Positions 53,049 to 61,704 of a stretch of 64,000 nt of DNA are shown piece after piece. The position numbers and the translations under genes are program-made. Below the pieces are notes generated by a model. The model had not been told where the DNA came from. It searched no databases and saw only the letters and a list, made by a program, of their open reading frames with translations. Where the stretch lies: contig NZ_JANDBC010000001.1 of assembly GCF_024320785.1 (NCBI RefSeq), positions 2,052,001 to 2,116,000 on the forward strand, in the 5' to 3' direction. Numbering within the stretch: the stretch's first letter is position 1; every line of letters begins with the position of its first letter. The DNA is from Gracilimonas sediminicola. GTDB taxonomy: Bacteria > Bacteroidota > Rhodothermia > Balneolales > Balneolaceae.

Positions 53049-53834
53049 TTATTTCCACTCCGCATCGGGATAGGAACGTCTCAGGAACTGCATCTGAGCT
53101 AATAAATGTCCCAAATGTTCGGTGTGAATTCCCTTTCGGCTTCCGCTCATCATAAACTGATCCCAATCTGGAACCGTGAGTGTGGCTTCCGTTAGAGTAT
53201 CTTCCACCAGTTTCTTGAATTCCTTCCTGAACTCAGATGAATCAATTGCGATTCCTTCTTTCATTAATAAATCGTCAACTTCATCCATGTAGAAGAGCTC
53301 GTCAATGTACATCCAGAGCTCATCGAAGGATTCCTGAATGCGATTGTGGCTTTCCTCGGTTCCGTCACCCAGGCGCAATACCCATTCCCGGCTGTGCCGC
53401 AGGTGATATTTTATTTCTTTGAGATGCTTGCTGATCATTCCGGAAAATTGTTCGTCATCAGCTTCTTTCAGTCGCTCGTATTGGAAGTAACCGAAAGCGC
53501 TGAACAAAAATTGTCGAGCGATAGTAAATCCAAAATCACCTTTGGGCAATTCACAAAGTTGCAGGTTGGTGAAGTCACGGTCATCCCGGAAGAAAGCAAA
53601 GTGATCCTCATCATGGCCTTCATCCTCAACTTCAGCTGCATATTCATACAAGGCGGTGGCATGTCCGATTAAATCCAGCGAGATGTTAGCAAGTGCAAGG
53701 TCTTCTTCAAGCTGTGGGCCGTGTCCGCACCATTCAGCGTTGCGCTGTCCTAAAATCAAACGGTCGTCTGCCAGCCTCAACAGGTACGTTAAAAAGGCTT
53801 GTTGCTTGGTGAATTCTTTGGTAGCTGTACTCAT
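53049..53834 (-). CDS. paaC: Phenylacetyl-CoA epoxygenase structural subunit PaaC
   Basis: The 261-residue helical protein has family segments (ILGQRNAEWCGHGPQLEEDLALANISLDLIGHA and SREWVLRLGDGTEESHNR). It partners the catalytic PaaA and lacks a complete di-iron ligand set. Its start overlaps the paaB stop (ATGA at 53831-53834), so the two are coupled. A hairpin gap precedes paaD. Confidence 0.95.
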   Translation of the reverse strand: MSTATKEFTKQQAFLTYLLRLADDRLILGQRNAEWCGHGPQLEEDLALANISLDLIGHATALYEYAAEVEDEGHDEDHFAFFRDDRDFTNLQLCELPKGDFGFTIARQFLFSAFGYFQYERLKEADDEQFSGMISKHLKEIKYHLRHSREWVLRLGDGTEESHNRIQESFDELWMYIDELFYMDEVDDLLMKEGIAIDSSEFRKEFKKLVEDTLTEATLTVPDWDQFMMSGSRKGIHTEHLGHLLAQMQFLRRSYPDAEWK

Positions 53835-54133
53835 GATCTTTTCTTTACGGCTCGTGGTACACTGTAAAACTGAGGGTGCCGATAGGGCTTATCGTTGGCC
53901 GGATCGAAAAAGGGACCCATATCTTCCGGTGTGGAAGCAGTTATATATTTCGATTCAACCACCCAGATACTCACGCCTTCATTTCTACGTGCGTAGGTAT
54001 CCCGAGCATTTTGCAAAGCCATTTCTTTATCTGAAGCATGTAAGCTTCCTGCATGCTCATGGGGCTTACCTGATTTGGGTTGAGTGAAAACCTCCCAAAG
54101 AGGCCAATTGTCTTTGTTGTTTTCTTCTGACAT
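53831..54133 (-). CDS. paaB: Phenylacetyl-CoA epoxygenase subunit PaaB
   Basis: The 100-residue protein has the PaaB core (WPLWEVFTQPKSGKPHEHAGSLHASD, then ALQNARDTYARRNEGVSIWVVES). It bridges PaaAC dimers in the oxygenase. The short length and conserved start EENNKDNWPLWEVF fit. It overlaps paaC by four bases. Confidence 0.95.
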   Translation of the reverse strand: MSEENNKDNWPLWEVFTQPKSGKPHEHAGSLHASDKEMALQNARDTYARRNEGVSIWVVESKYITASTPEDMGPFFDPANDKPYRHPQFYSVPRAVKKRS

Positions 54134-54166
54134 TAATAATCTGTTTTCGAAGTTAAGAAAGGAGTC

Positions 54167-54225
54167 AGAACTCAGTATTCACTCGTCAGAATATTCTGAG
54201 TTCAGACTGCTGTGTTCTGAGTTCT
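54167..54225. repeat. Intergenic inverted repeat between paaA and paaB
   Basis: AGAACTCAG (54167-54175) pairs with CTGAGTTCT (54217-54225). Further CAGAACTC-like words lie inside. Confidence 0.65.
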
Positions 54226-54227
54226 AA

Positions 54228-55172
54228 TTACGATGCCTTTTCCTGGCTCAATTTCTTTTTGCGGGCGTAAGCATTTGCAGCTTCACGAACCCACTCACCA
54301 TCTTCATGAGCTTTACGGCGGGCCTTTATTCGATCCCGGTTCATGATGCCATTACCTTTAACCACGTTCCAAAATTCATCCCACGGAATGTCGCCGAAGT
54401 CCCAGTGCCCGGTTTCTTCATTATATTCAAGGTCCGGGTCGGGCAGGGTTACGCCTATAGCTTCCGCTTCCATCACCATGCGATCTACAAAATGCTGACG
54501 CAGCTCATCATTGGTTTTCAGCTTTACCTGCCATTTAATGAGTTCGGCACTGTTTGGAGAATCAGAATCGTGTGGACCAAACATCATCAGGCTTGGCCAC
54601 CACCATCGGTTAACAGAATCCTGAGCCATTTTTTGTTGCTCAGGGGTTCCATCGGCCATTTTGGCGAGCATCTCATACCCTTGTTTCTTATGAAAGCTTT
54701 CTTCCTTACAGATACGAACATTCGCCCGGGAGTAAGGGCCGTAAGAAGAACGAGCCAGCATGGTTTGATTTACGATGGCCGCTCCATCTACCAGCCAGCC
54801 AATGGCGCAAATATCGGCATAGGTCATGGTTGGGTAGTTGAAAATGCTGGAATATTTAGCGCTGCCATATAAATATTGATCAACAAGTTCGCTGCGATCA
54901 ATGCCAAGCGTTTCCGTAGCACTATATAAATAGAGTCCGTGACCGGCTTCGTCCTGAACTTTGGCTAAAAGCACCAATTTTCGTTTCAATGAAGGAGCCC
55001 GTTCAATCCAGTTTCCTTCCGGTAACATACCCACAATTTCGGAGTGAGCATGCTGGCTCATCATCCTGATTAATTGCTGCCGATACCGTTCGGGCATCCA
55101 ATCTTTGGGCTCTATTTTTTCTCCCGCATCAATGCGGGCTTGAAATTCGTCTAACTTTTCTTGATTCTCCAT
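54228..55172 (-). CDS. paaA: Phenylacetyl-CoA epoxygenase catalytic subunit PaaA
   Basis: The 314-residue di-iron protein has carboxylate-bridged ligands in the ExxH motifs ([11 protein letters not shown]; and [14 protein letters not shown]), with further Glu in the C-terminal bundle. It inserts oxygen into the aromatic ring of phenylacetyl-CoA. It is the first gene of the minus-strand paa series and divergent from hpd, 103 bases apart. Electron delivery would need PaaE, which is not in the window. Confidence 0.96.
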   Translation of the reverse strand: MENQEKLDEFQARIDAGEKIEPKDWMPERYRQQLIRMMSQHAHSEIVGMLPEGNWIERAPSLKRKLVLLAKVQDEAGHGLYLYSATETLGIDRSELVDQYLYGSAKYSSIFNYPTMTYADICAIGWLVDGAAIVNQTMLARSSYGPYSRANVRICKEESFHKKQGYEMLAKMADGTPEQQKMAQDSVNRWWWPSLMMFGPHDSDSPNSAELIKWQVKLKTNDELRQHFVDRMVMEAEAIGVTLPDPDLEYNEETGHWDFGDIPWDEFWNVVKGNGIMNRDRIKARRKAHEDGEWVREAANAYARKKKLSQEKAS

Positions 55173-55275
55173 GTGGAAGCGCTTTTTTATTTCGTAAATT
55201 AAACATTACGGATAATACAATCATTCAGAATATACCCTAAAACTATCAAAAATTCTGAATGACCAAATCTTCATA

Positions 55276-56436
55276 ATGAATGTTAAAAGAATTGCACAAA
55301 TGGCCAACCAACCCGATACGATAGACCGACCCCTCGAAGAGAAATTTGATGATCATCTTGGCCTGCAGGATGTGGACTATGTGGAACATTATGTGAACAA
55401 CGCCAAGCAGGCGGCTCATTTCTATATCACCACTTTTGGGTTTGAGATGAAGGCCTATTCAGGATTAGAAACGGGTATTCGCGACCGGGCTTCCTATTAC
55501 CTGGAACAGGGGAATATCCGGTTTGTGATTTCAGCTCCGCTAAACAGTAATTCGCCGATTGCACAGTTTGTTCAAAAGCATGGGGACGGCATCAAAGATA
55601 TTGCCATGCACGTGGAGGATGTGGACCGGGCGTTTAATGAATCGGTGAAAAGGGGAGCTGAGCCGGTTTTGGAGCCTCATGATATGAAGGACGAACACGG
55701 TAGCATCCGCAAGGCAGCCATTAAAACGTACGGAGATGTGATCCACTCTTTTATAGACCGGTCGGACTACAACGGTTTGTTCATGCCGGGATTTCAAGCT
55801 AAGGAAAGCCTGGTAAAAGCAGACCCGGTTGGTGTTGAGTTTGTGGATCATTGTGTAGGAAACGTGGAGCTGGGCCGAATGGAAGACTGGGTGGACTTTT
55901 ACCGGGATGTGCTCGGTTTCACTCAATACATCAGTTTTGATGACAAAGACATCTCCACCGAATACTCAGCGTTGATGAGCCGCGTGATGGCCGGTGGCCG
56001 CGGGATGATAAAATTCCCGATCAATGAGCCGGCAGAAGGAAAGAAGAAATCCCAGATTGAAGAATACCTGGATTTCTTCGAAGGTCCGGGCGTGCAGCAC
56101 GTAGCTCTGCTCACCGGTGATATCATCGAAACCGTAGGAAAGCTGAGGGATCGCGGCGTTGAATTTCTGAAAGTTCCAACCACCTATTACGAGGAATTGG
56201 AAGACCGGGTGGGTAAAATTGATGAGCCCATCGACAAGCTGGAGGATTTGGGAATTCTGGTGGACCGCGATGATGAAGGATATCTGCTTCAGATTTTCAC
56301 CAAGCCGGTAGTGGATCGGCCAACGTTATTCTTTGAAATCATTCAGCGAAAAGGAGCCCGAGGTTTCGGAAAAGGAAACTTCAAAGCCCTATTCGAAGCC
56401 ATCGAACGTGAACAAGACGCCAGAGGCAACCTTTAA
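55276..56436 (+). CDS. hpd: 4-hydroxyphenylpyruvate dioxygenase
   Basis: The 386-residue Fe(II) enzyme converts 4-hydroxyphenylpyruvate to homogentisate. Iron ligands are His in VEFVDHCVGNV, His in GPGVQHVALLTG and Glu in TLFFEIIQRKG, in order. The C-terminal helix (GFGKGNFKALFEAIEREQ) is the family's active-site lid. The ATG at 55276 is used; another at 55300 would lose eight residues. It is followed by hmgA, the next step. Confidence 0.95.
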   Translation: MNVKRIAQMANQPDTIDRPLEEKFDDHLGLQDVDYVEHYVNNAKQAAHFYITTFGFEMKAYSGLETGIRDRASYYLEQGNIRFVISAPLNSNSPIAQFVQKHGDGIKDIAMHVEDVDRAFNESVKRGAEPVLEPHDMKDEHGSIRKAAIKTYGDVIHSFIDRSDYNGLFMPGFQAKESLVKADPVGVEFVDHCVGNVELGRMEDWVDFYRDVLGFTQYISFDDKDISTEYSALMSRVMAGGRGMIKFPINEPAEGKKKSQIEEYLDFFEGPGVQHVALLTGDIIETVGKLRDRGVEFLKVPTTYYEELEDRVGKIDEPIDKLEDLGILVDRDDEGYLLQIFTKPVVDRPTLFFEIIQRKGARGFGKGNFKALFEAIEREQDARGNL

Positions 56437-56520
56437 TCAATTTAAAATTCAAGATTAAAAATTAAGAATTGGAGTGAGCCAATTTTAAATTTTTAACTTT
56501 TCATTTTTAATTCAGAAGTC

Positions 56521-57678
56521 ATGTACTACCACGCATTAGGGAAAATCCCGCATAAACGTCACACCATTTTTCGTCGCCCGGATGGAGAGCTATATACGGA
56601 AGAACTTTTCGGGGCGGAGGGTTTTCATGGAAACAGCTCTTTGCTTTACCATCACCACATGCCGACAAGGGTGGTTAAAATTGAAGAAGGGGCAGAGGTT
56701 ATTGTTAAAAAAGCGGATGAAAAAACGCTCCGGCATCGCTTACTGAAGACGAAGGACGTCCCTGCCGGCGGAGACCCCATTACCGGCCGTAAAGTACTAA
56801 TGTTCAATAACGACATTCAGATTGGAACGGCGCGGCCCAATGGTAACATGGATTATTTCTATCGCAATGGGGAACATGATGAACTGATTTTTATCCACGA
56901 AGGTGAGGGACATATACAGTCGGTTTTTGGTCGGCTTGATTTTGGCTATGGCGACTATATTTTCCTTCCCCGCGGAACCACCTACCAAATGAATTTTGAG
57001 ACGGATGATAATCGGTTCCTGTTTGCTGAGTCCACCGGACCTATTGAATTTCCTAAGCGTTACCTGTCTGAAATGGGGCAGTTTATGGAGAACTCTCCCT
57101 TCTGTGAGCGGGATTTCCGGCTTCCCTCCGAACAGCTTTTCTTCCCGGAAGAAGGTGAGTTCGAAGTGCGTATTAAAAAAGGAGGGCGATTCCATCATTA
57201 CACTTTTGATCATCACCCTTGTGATGTAGTCGGTTGGGATGGATACCTGTATCCGTGGATTTTCAATATTAAAGATTTTGAGCCGATAACCGGCCGCATC
57301 CATCAGCCGCCACCGGTTCACCAAACCTTCCGTGGACATAATTATGTGGTATGCAGTTTCTGCCCGCGTAAATTCGATTATCATCCCGAATCTATTCCGG
57401 CGCCTTACAACCACTCCAATGTAGATTCTGATGAGATGATCTATTATGTAGAAGGGGATTTCATGAGTCGGGAAGGAATTGGCTATGCGGATATCACGTT
57501 GCATCCCGGTGGTATTCCGCACGGACCTCAACCCGGTAAAGCCGAAGCGAGTATTGGAGCCGAAGAAACCGATGAATATGCGGTTATGATAGACACTTTC
57601 CACCCAATGTATGTAACGGAAGAAGCCATGCGGCTGGATGACCCAAGCTATCCGTATTCCTGGCTGGAGGATGAGTAG
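56521..57678 (+). CDS. hmgA: Homogentisate 1,2-dioxygenase
   Basis: The 385-residue cupin-fold enzyme opens the homogentisate ring to maleylacetoacetate. Fe ligands are His in APYNHSNVDS, Glu in DSDEMIYYV and His in GGIPHGPQPG. The sequence HHYTFDHHPCDVVGWDG is a hallmark. It ends a two-gene hpd-hmgA series on the plus strand. The later steps (fumarylacetoacetase) are not in the window. Confidence 0.96.
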   Translation: MYYHALGKIPHKRHTIFRRPDGELYTEELFGAEGFHGNSSLLYHHHMPTRVVKIEEGAEVIVKKADEKTLRHRLLKTKDVPAGGDPITGRKVLMFNNDIQIGTARPNGNMDYFYRNGEHDELIFIHEGEGHIQSVFGRLDFGYGDYIFLPRGTTYQMNFETDDNRFLFAESTGPIEFPKRYLSEMGQFMENSPFCERDFRLPSEQLFFPEEGEFEVRIKKGGRFHHYTFDHHPCDVVGWDGYLYPWIFNIKDFEPITGRIHQPPPVHQTFRGHNYVVCSFCPRKFDYHPESIPAPYNHSNVDSDEMIYYVEGDFMSREGIGYADITLHPGGIPHGPQPGKAEASIGAEETDEYAVMIDTFHPMYVTEEAMRLDDPSYPYSWLEDE

Positions 57679-57785
57679 AACATCGAACAAGGAATAACGA
57701 ACATTCAACATTGAAGTGGTGATTCCTGGTGATAATCGCTCAGCGTGGTCACCAAATTTGCTCCGAGCAAATAAAAAATCCCGGT

Positions 57786-57854
57786 AATCCTTAAATCCTG
57801 CGAATCAAGGTTCAAAATTAGCTTCTGAACCATGATTCGCAGGATTTAAGGATT
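57786..57854. repeat. Long hairpin in the hmgA-M61 gap
   Basis: Arms of 29 bases (57786-57814 with 57826-57854) are paired except one mismatch, with an 11-nt loop. They are built of AATCC, TTAAATCCTGCGAATC and GGTTCA words. It is the longest near-perfect stem in the window and has no T-run. Confidence 0.9.
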
Positions 57855-57970
57855 AGCAAGATTACTAAACTCAGACTCGAACTACTAACACCTAAAACCT
57901 AACACCTTGTAACTAATCCCTATCCTCTACATATTCCCGCCCATCTATTTTTAAATTTCAAAACTCCGCC

Positions 57971-59761
57971 ATGAGAAAAGTTTTTCTGCTATTCACGTTT
58001 TCACTCATCACTTTATCACTTACCGCACAGACTACCACCAACTACAAGATCTCTTTTGAGAATGCCGTTCATCACGAAGCGGAGATATCGGTTACGTACA
58101 CCAACCTGGAGTATAAAGTACTGGAAGTGCGAATGAGCCGGACTTCTCCCGGTCGATATGCGCTCCACGAGTTTGCAAAGAATGTATATGGGGTAAAAGC
58201 CACCGACGGCAAGGGAAAGGAGTTGGAAGTGACCCGCCCAAATCCGCACCAATGGAATGTAAGCGGACATGATGGAACCGTGAAATTTGAGTACACCCTG
58301 TTTGCCAATCGGGGAGACGGCACCTATTCACAAGTAGATGAAACCCATGCCCACCTCAACATGCCGGCGACTTTCGCCTGGGCCAGGGATTACGAACACC
58401 GCCCGATTGAAATCACCTTTGATGTGCGTGAAGACCTGAACTGGAAAGTGGCAACGCAGCTAAAACCGCTGGAAGGAACGACTTATTACGCGCCCGACCT
58501 CTATTATTTCCTGGACAGCCCGGTTGAGATTGCGGATTTCCATGAGCGGCAGGAAGCCATTGATGGCCAGCTTATTAAAATGGCTTTGCATACCTCGGCA
58601 ACGGATGAAGAAGTAGATGAATACTTTGGTAAAGTGATGGCCATCGTGAATGCACAGGTCAACCTATTCGGAGAGCTGCCTGAATTTGACTACGGTGAGT
58701 ACGTATTTCTGAATTGTTTTATGCCCAACGCAAGCGGAGACGGAATGGAGCATAGAAATTCCACCATTGTAACCAACTCTAAACCCATAGACAGACCGCT
58801 CGGGAATACCAGCTTGGGAACCGTTTCTCACGAATTTATTCATGTCTGGAATGTAGAGCGTATTCGTCCGGCCAGCCTGGAGCCCTTCAATTTTGAGGAA
58901 GCCAACATGAGTGGCGAGCTCTGGTTTGCTGAAGGATTTACCAGCTATTACGATGATTTGATTCTTCACCGGGCCGGGATCAATACAGCTGAGGAGTATG
59001 CAGAAGCCCTTGATGGCGGATTGAACTATGTAATCAACAGACCCGGACGACAGTTTTTCTCTCCGGTTGAAATGAGTTACCAGGCCCCGTTTGTGGATGC
59101 AGCCACGTCCGTAGATCCTCAGAATAAAACAAACACCTTCATTTCTTATTACACCTATGGAAGCGTGCTCGGGCTTGGACTGGACCTTTCACTCAGAAAA
59201 ATGGACGGCAACAAAAATCTCGATGACTTTATGAAGCTGATGTGGAGAGCGTTCGGGAGAACGGAAGTCCCTTATACCAATCGTGATATTCATGAAATGC
59301 TGGCTGAATATGCCGGCGAGGATTTGGCCGATGAGTTTTTCGAGAAATACATTTTTGATAGTCAGCTGCCGGATTATGAAAGCCTGTTGGCTGATTTTGG
59401 AATCACTCTTACCAAAGCCAACCCGGGAAAAGCTGTCCTTGGAACAGACATTGAAATTGAAAGTGGTGTCGGTAAGCTGGAATCCAATGCGCTGATTGGT
59501 TCACCGATTTATAAAGCAGGGATTGAGTCGGAGGATGAAATCACAACTATCGCAGGAACTTCTTTGAGTGAGGTGGAAAGTGTGGATGATATCCTTAGCG
59601 AATACAAACCTGGGGATGAAATTGAAATTGAATTTACAAGATGGGCACAAGCAAAGACTGTGAAAGTTAGGTTGGTTGAAGATCAAAAATTACAAACTGA
59701 ACTAAATGATAAAATTAGTATCGAAATAAATTCTAAAAGAAATGATTGGCTAAGAGAATAA
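57971..59761 (+). CDS. M61 family metallopeptidase (glycyl aminopeptidase type) with PDZ domain
   Basis: The 596-residue protein has a signal peptide (1-20). The zinc site is His287-Glu-Phe-Ile-His291 in VSHEFIHVWN, and the third ligand Glu321 lies in LWFAEGFTSYY. A PDZ-like domain (about 490-575: SPIYKAGIESEDEITTIAG) follows. The family removes N-terminal residues or glycine-rich segments. The last codons (about 59690 on) change to AT-rich codons, in step with the TIR operon that follows. The C-terminus (RNDWLRE) still resembles relatives, so I read this as a whole gene. Confidence 0.88.
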   Translation: MRKVFLLFTFSLITLSLTAQTTTNYKISFENAVHHEAEISVTYTNLEYKVLEVRMSRTSPGRYALHEFAKNVYGVKATDGKGKELEVTRPNPHQWNVSGHDGTVKFEYTLFANRGDGTYSQVDETHAHLNMPATFAWARDYEHRPIEITFDVREDLNWKVATQLKPLEGTTYYAPDLYYFLDSPVEIADFHERQEAIDGQLIKMALHTSATDEEVDEYFGKVMAIVNAQVNLFGELPEFDYGEYVFLNCFMPNASGDGMEHRNSTIVTNSKPIDRPLGNTSLGTVSHEFIHVWNVERIRPASLEPFNFEEANMSGELWFAEGFTSYYDDLILHRAGINTAEEYAEALDGGLNYVINRPGRQFFSPVEMSYQAPFVDAATSVDPQNKTNTFISYYTYGSVLGLGLDLSLRKMDGNKNLDDFMKLMWRAFGRTEVPYTNRDIHEMLAEYAGEDLADEFFEKYIFDSQLPDYESLLADFGITLTKANPGKAVLGTDIEIESGVGKLESNALIGSPIYKAGIESEDEITTIAGTSLSEVESVDDILSEYKPGDEIEIEFTRWAQAKTVKVRLVEDQKLQTELNDKISIEINSKRNDWLRE

Positions 59762-59769
59762 TCATTTCT
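59738..59769 (+). terminator. Probable terminator hairpin of the M61 gene
   Basis: AGAAATGATT (59738-59747) pairs with AATCATTTCT (59760-59769), followed by TATTCTCT. It overlaps the stop codon. There is no clean T-run. Confidence 0.5.
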
Positions 59770-59818
59770 TATTCTCTACACATTGTTTTAATGGAACTTA
59801 AAATAGGGTGAGGGGATC

Positions 59819-60451
59819 ATGTCTAAGAAAAAAGTATTTATAAGTTATCATCATGACAATGATCAGAACTATAAGAATCAATTGATCAAATTTAATTTGG
59901 CGCATGACATTTTTGAGAATGTATCAGTTGATACTGGGGATATTAGCGATGATTTAGAAAGTCAAAGAATAAGAGAAATTATTCGTGATGATTATTTACA
60001 AGATTCTACAGTAACAATTGTATTGATTGGTACAGAAACTAAGGGAAGAAAGCACGTTGATTGGGAAATTTATTCTAGTATGATAAATGGGAAGGTTAAT
60101 AAAAGATCAGGCATTTTGGTGATTAATTTACCAACGATAAATTGTGAATATTATACTGCTTCACTTGAAGGAGAAAAAGATATTCTTTATCCAGGTGAAG
60201 AAAACTGGATATCAATTAAGGATCGTTCTAAATATGAACAGAGGTATCCTCATATGCCTGATCGAATTATTGATAATCTTCTCAATGAAAAGGCAAGAAT
60301 ATCAGTTGTCAATTGGAATAAAATTATTAGTGACCGAAGTTTTTTGAGATTCCTTATTGAAAAAACAAGTGATCAAAGGTTGGATAATGAATATGATCTA
60401 AGTCGAAAAATGAGGCGATCAAACTCACCAAGGAAAGGATTGAGATGGTAA
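59819..60451 (+). CDS. TIR-like protein (ThsB-like, DUF1863/MTH538 type), first gene of the TIR operon
   Basis: The 210-residue protein has a TIR-type fold: strand KVFISYHHDND, EIIRDDYLQDSTVTIVLIG, then KGRKHVDWEIYSSM with the candidate catalytic Glu83. TIR proteins of this type use NAD+ to make signal nucleotides, as ThsB does in Thoeris. No ThsA (SIR2 or macro-type) gene is adjacent; instead a membrane-protein gene overlaps by seven bases. A GAGGGG ribosome-binding site precedes the ATG. Codon use is AT-rich compared with the upstream M61 gene. Activity is inferred, not seen. Confidence 0.8.
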   Translation: MSKKKVFISYHHDNDQNYKNQLIKFNLAHDIFENVSVDTGDISDDLESQRIREIIRDDYLQDSTVTIVLIGTETKGRKHVDWEIYSSMINGKVNKRSGILVINLPTINCEYYTASLEGEKDILYPGEENWISIKDRSKYEQRYPHMPDRIIDNLLNEKARISVVNWNKIISDRSFLRFLIEKTSDQRLDNEYDLSRKMRRSNSPRKGLRW

Positions 60452-61104
60452 CTACTGATAGTTTAAATACGCAAATTTTAGGTATCTCAGTTGACATAGG
60501 TCAACCTTCTATACTTCTGACTAGTAGTTGGACGTTTATGATAATTATGCTTGTATTAGTGATAATATTGATAATTATATTTAGGAAATACAAAATCTCA
60601 AATTATAGTACTAAGGAATTAGAAATAGAGTTTTCAAGTAGCCCTAAGGTAACTGTTAAAGCAACTAGGGATGATTCAAGTTTATATATAGCTAACAGGA
60701 TTCAAATTGAACTAATAACAAGAAAGGCTGCAATTAGTGTCACAGAAGAAGATGTAATCGAGGAAATTTATAATTCTTGGTATAAGTTATTTCAAATACT
60801 TAGAGATGAAATAAAGTCTGTATCCGGTGAGCTAATTAGAAATCATAAATCAACTTCAGCATTAATTGAATTAACAGTTAAAATTTTGAATGACGGATTA
60901 AGACCACATTTAACTAAATATCAAGCAGAATTCAGACGCTGGTATAAATTTGAGAAGGAGAAAGAAGGAAATAGTGAAAAATCTCCTCAAGAAATACAGA
61001 AACAATATCCCCAATACGACGAACTGTTTTCAGATATGAAAGAGGTTAACAGAATCCTTACTGAATTTTCAACACAATTAGGAAAGCTAATTAATGATAA
61101 ATGA
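60445..61104 (+). CDS. Membrane protein of unknown function, candidate effector of the TIR operon
   Basis: The 219-residue protein has one membrane span (about 28-46, FMIIMLVLVIILIIIF) followed by RKYK (positive inside), so the C-terminal 170 residues are cytoplasmic. That part has a strand-rich start (KVTVKATRDDSSLYIANR) and long helices (EEDVIEEIYNSWYKLFQIL, TKYQAEFRRWYKFEKEKE). I do not recognise a macro, SIR2, caspase or STING-like domain. It overlaps both neighbours (60445-60451 and 61094-61104), implying that the three proteins act together. A membrane effector opened by a TIR-made signal is the obvious model. Confidence 0.7.
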   Translation: MVTTDSLNTQILGISVDIGQPSILLTSSWTFMIIMLVLVIILIIIFRKYKISNYSTKELEIEFSSSPKVTVKATRDDSSLYIANRIQIELITRKAAISVTEEDVIEEIYNSWYKLFQILRDEIKSVSGELIRNHKSTSALIELTVKILNDGLRPHLTKYQAEFRRWYKFEKEKEGNSEKSPQEIQKQYPQYDELFSDMKEVNRILTEFSTQLGKLINDK

Positions 61105-61579
61105 GATGCAAGTTTTTATAGCTCACCAAAAAGGGGATAGAGAAGAGGCAAAAAAAATAGCAACTTATTTAAGATCCATAAATATTAGAGTCTATTTTGA
61201 TGAATATGATAGAGAACTAAAAAAAGCTTTAAGAGAGAATAATCCAAAGGGCGTGGTGAAAGCGATAGAAAAGGGGTTGAAATCTTCTACACATATGATA
61301 TGTTTGATTTCCAAAAATACTCTTTATTCAAAATGGGTGCCGTTTGAAATTGGATATGGTTATGACAAAACGAAGGTATATTCATTAACCTTAAAAGGAA
61401 TAAAGGATTATGAAATACCTGACTACATAAAGGCTACTGAAATACTAAGAGATATTCTTGATTTGAATATCTTTGCTAAACAATATGGTAGTAAGAGATT
61501 ATTCGAGCAAAAAAACTATTCAAATAGAAGCTCATACTTACATCCATTAAGTGGAATTATGGATCCAATAGTATCTTAA
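61094..61579 (+). CDS. TIR-domain protein (second TIR of the operon)
   Basis: The 161-residue protein is nearly all TIR: QVFIAHQKGDREEAKKIATYL, NIRVYFDEYD, HMICLISKNTLYSKW, then VPFEIGYGYD with the likely catalytic Glu85. It differs clearly from the first TIR, so it is not a duplicate. The start at 61094 overlaps the membrane-protein gene by 11 bases; an ATG at 61106 is possible. It probably makes or cleaves an NAD-derived signal. Its tail (SSYLHPLSGIMDPIVS) has no recognised domain. Confidence 0.8.
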   Translation: MINEMQVFIAHQKGDREEAKKIATYLRSINIRVYFDEYDRELKKALRENNPKGVVKAIEKGLKSSTHMICLISKNTLYSKWVPFEIGYGYDKTKVYSLTLKGIKDYEIPDYIKATEILRDILDLNIFAKQYGSKRLFEQKNYSNRSSYLHPLSGIMDPIVS

Positions 61580-61704
61580 ACTTATGAAATAGTTTCATTT
61601 CTTTTCTTATTTAGAATGAAATATCAAATAGTATTTCAGGTGTAATGCTCTTATAATAAGCCTTCCTTTAAACAGGGAGATAGACTCTACAAGCTTAATA
61701 TGTT

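Noticed and set aside
54306-54872. Plus-strand open frame of 188 codons opposite paaA
   Set aside because: It is fully inside paaA, whose di-iron ligands are clear; its translation has no recognisable features.
56797-57711. Long open frame on the minus strand (304 codons) opposite hmgA
   Set aside because: It lies wholly over a well-supported gene with conserved iron ligands, has no ribosome-binding site or family resemblance, and follows from the codon pattern of the real gene.
59600-61704. TIR operon as an integrated mobile element with attachment sites
   Set aside because: There is no integrase, tRNA end or matching direct repeats at the borders that I could find; only base composition hints at transfer.
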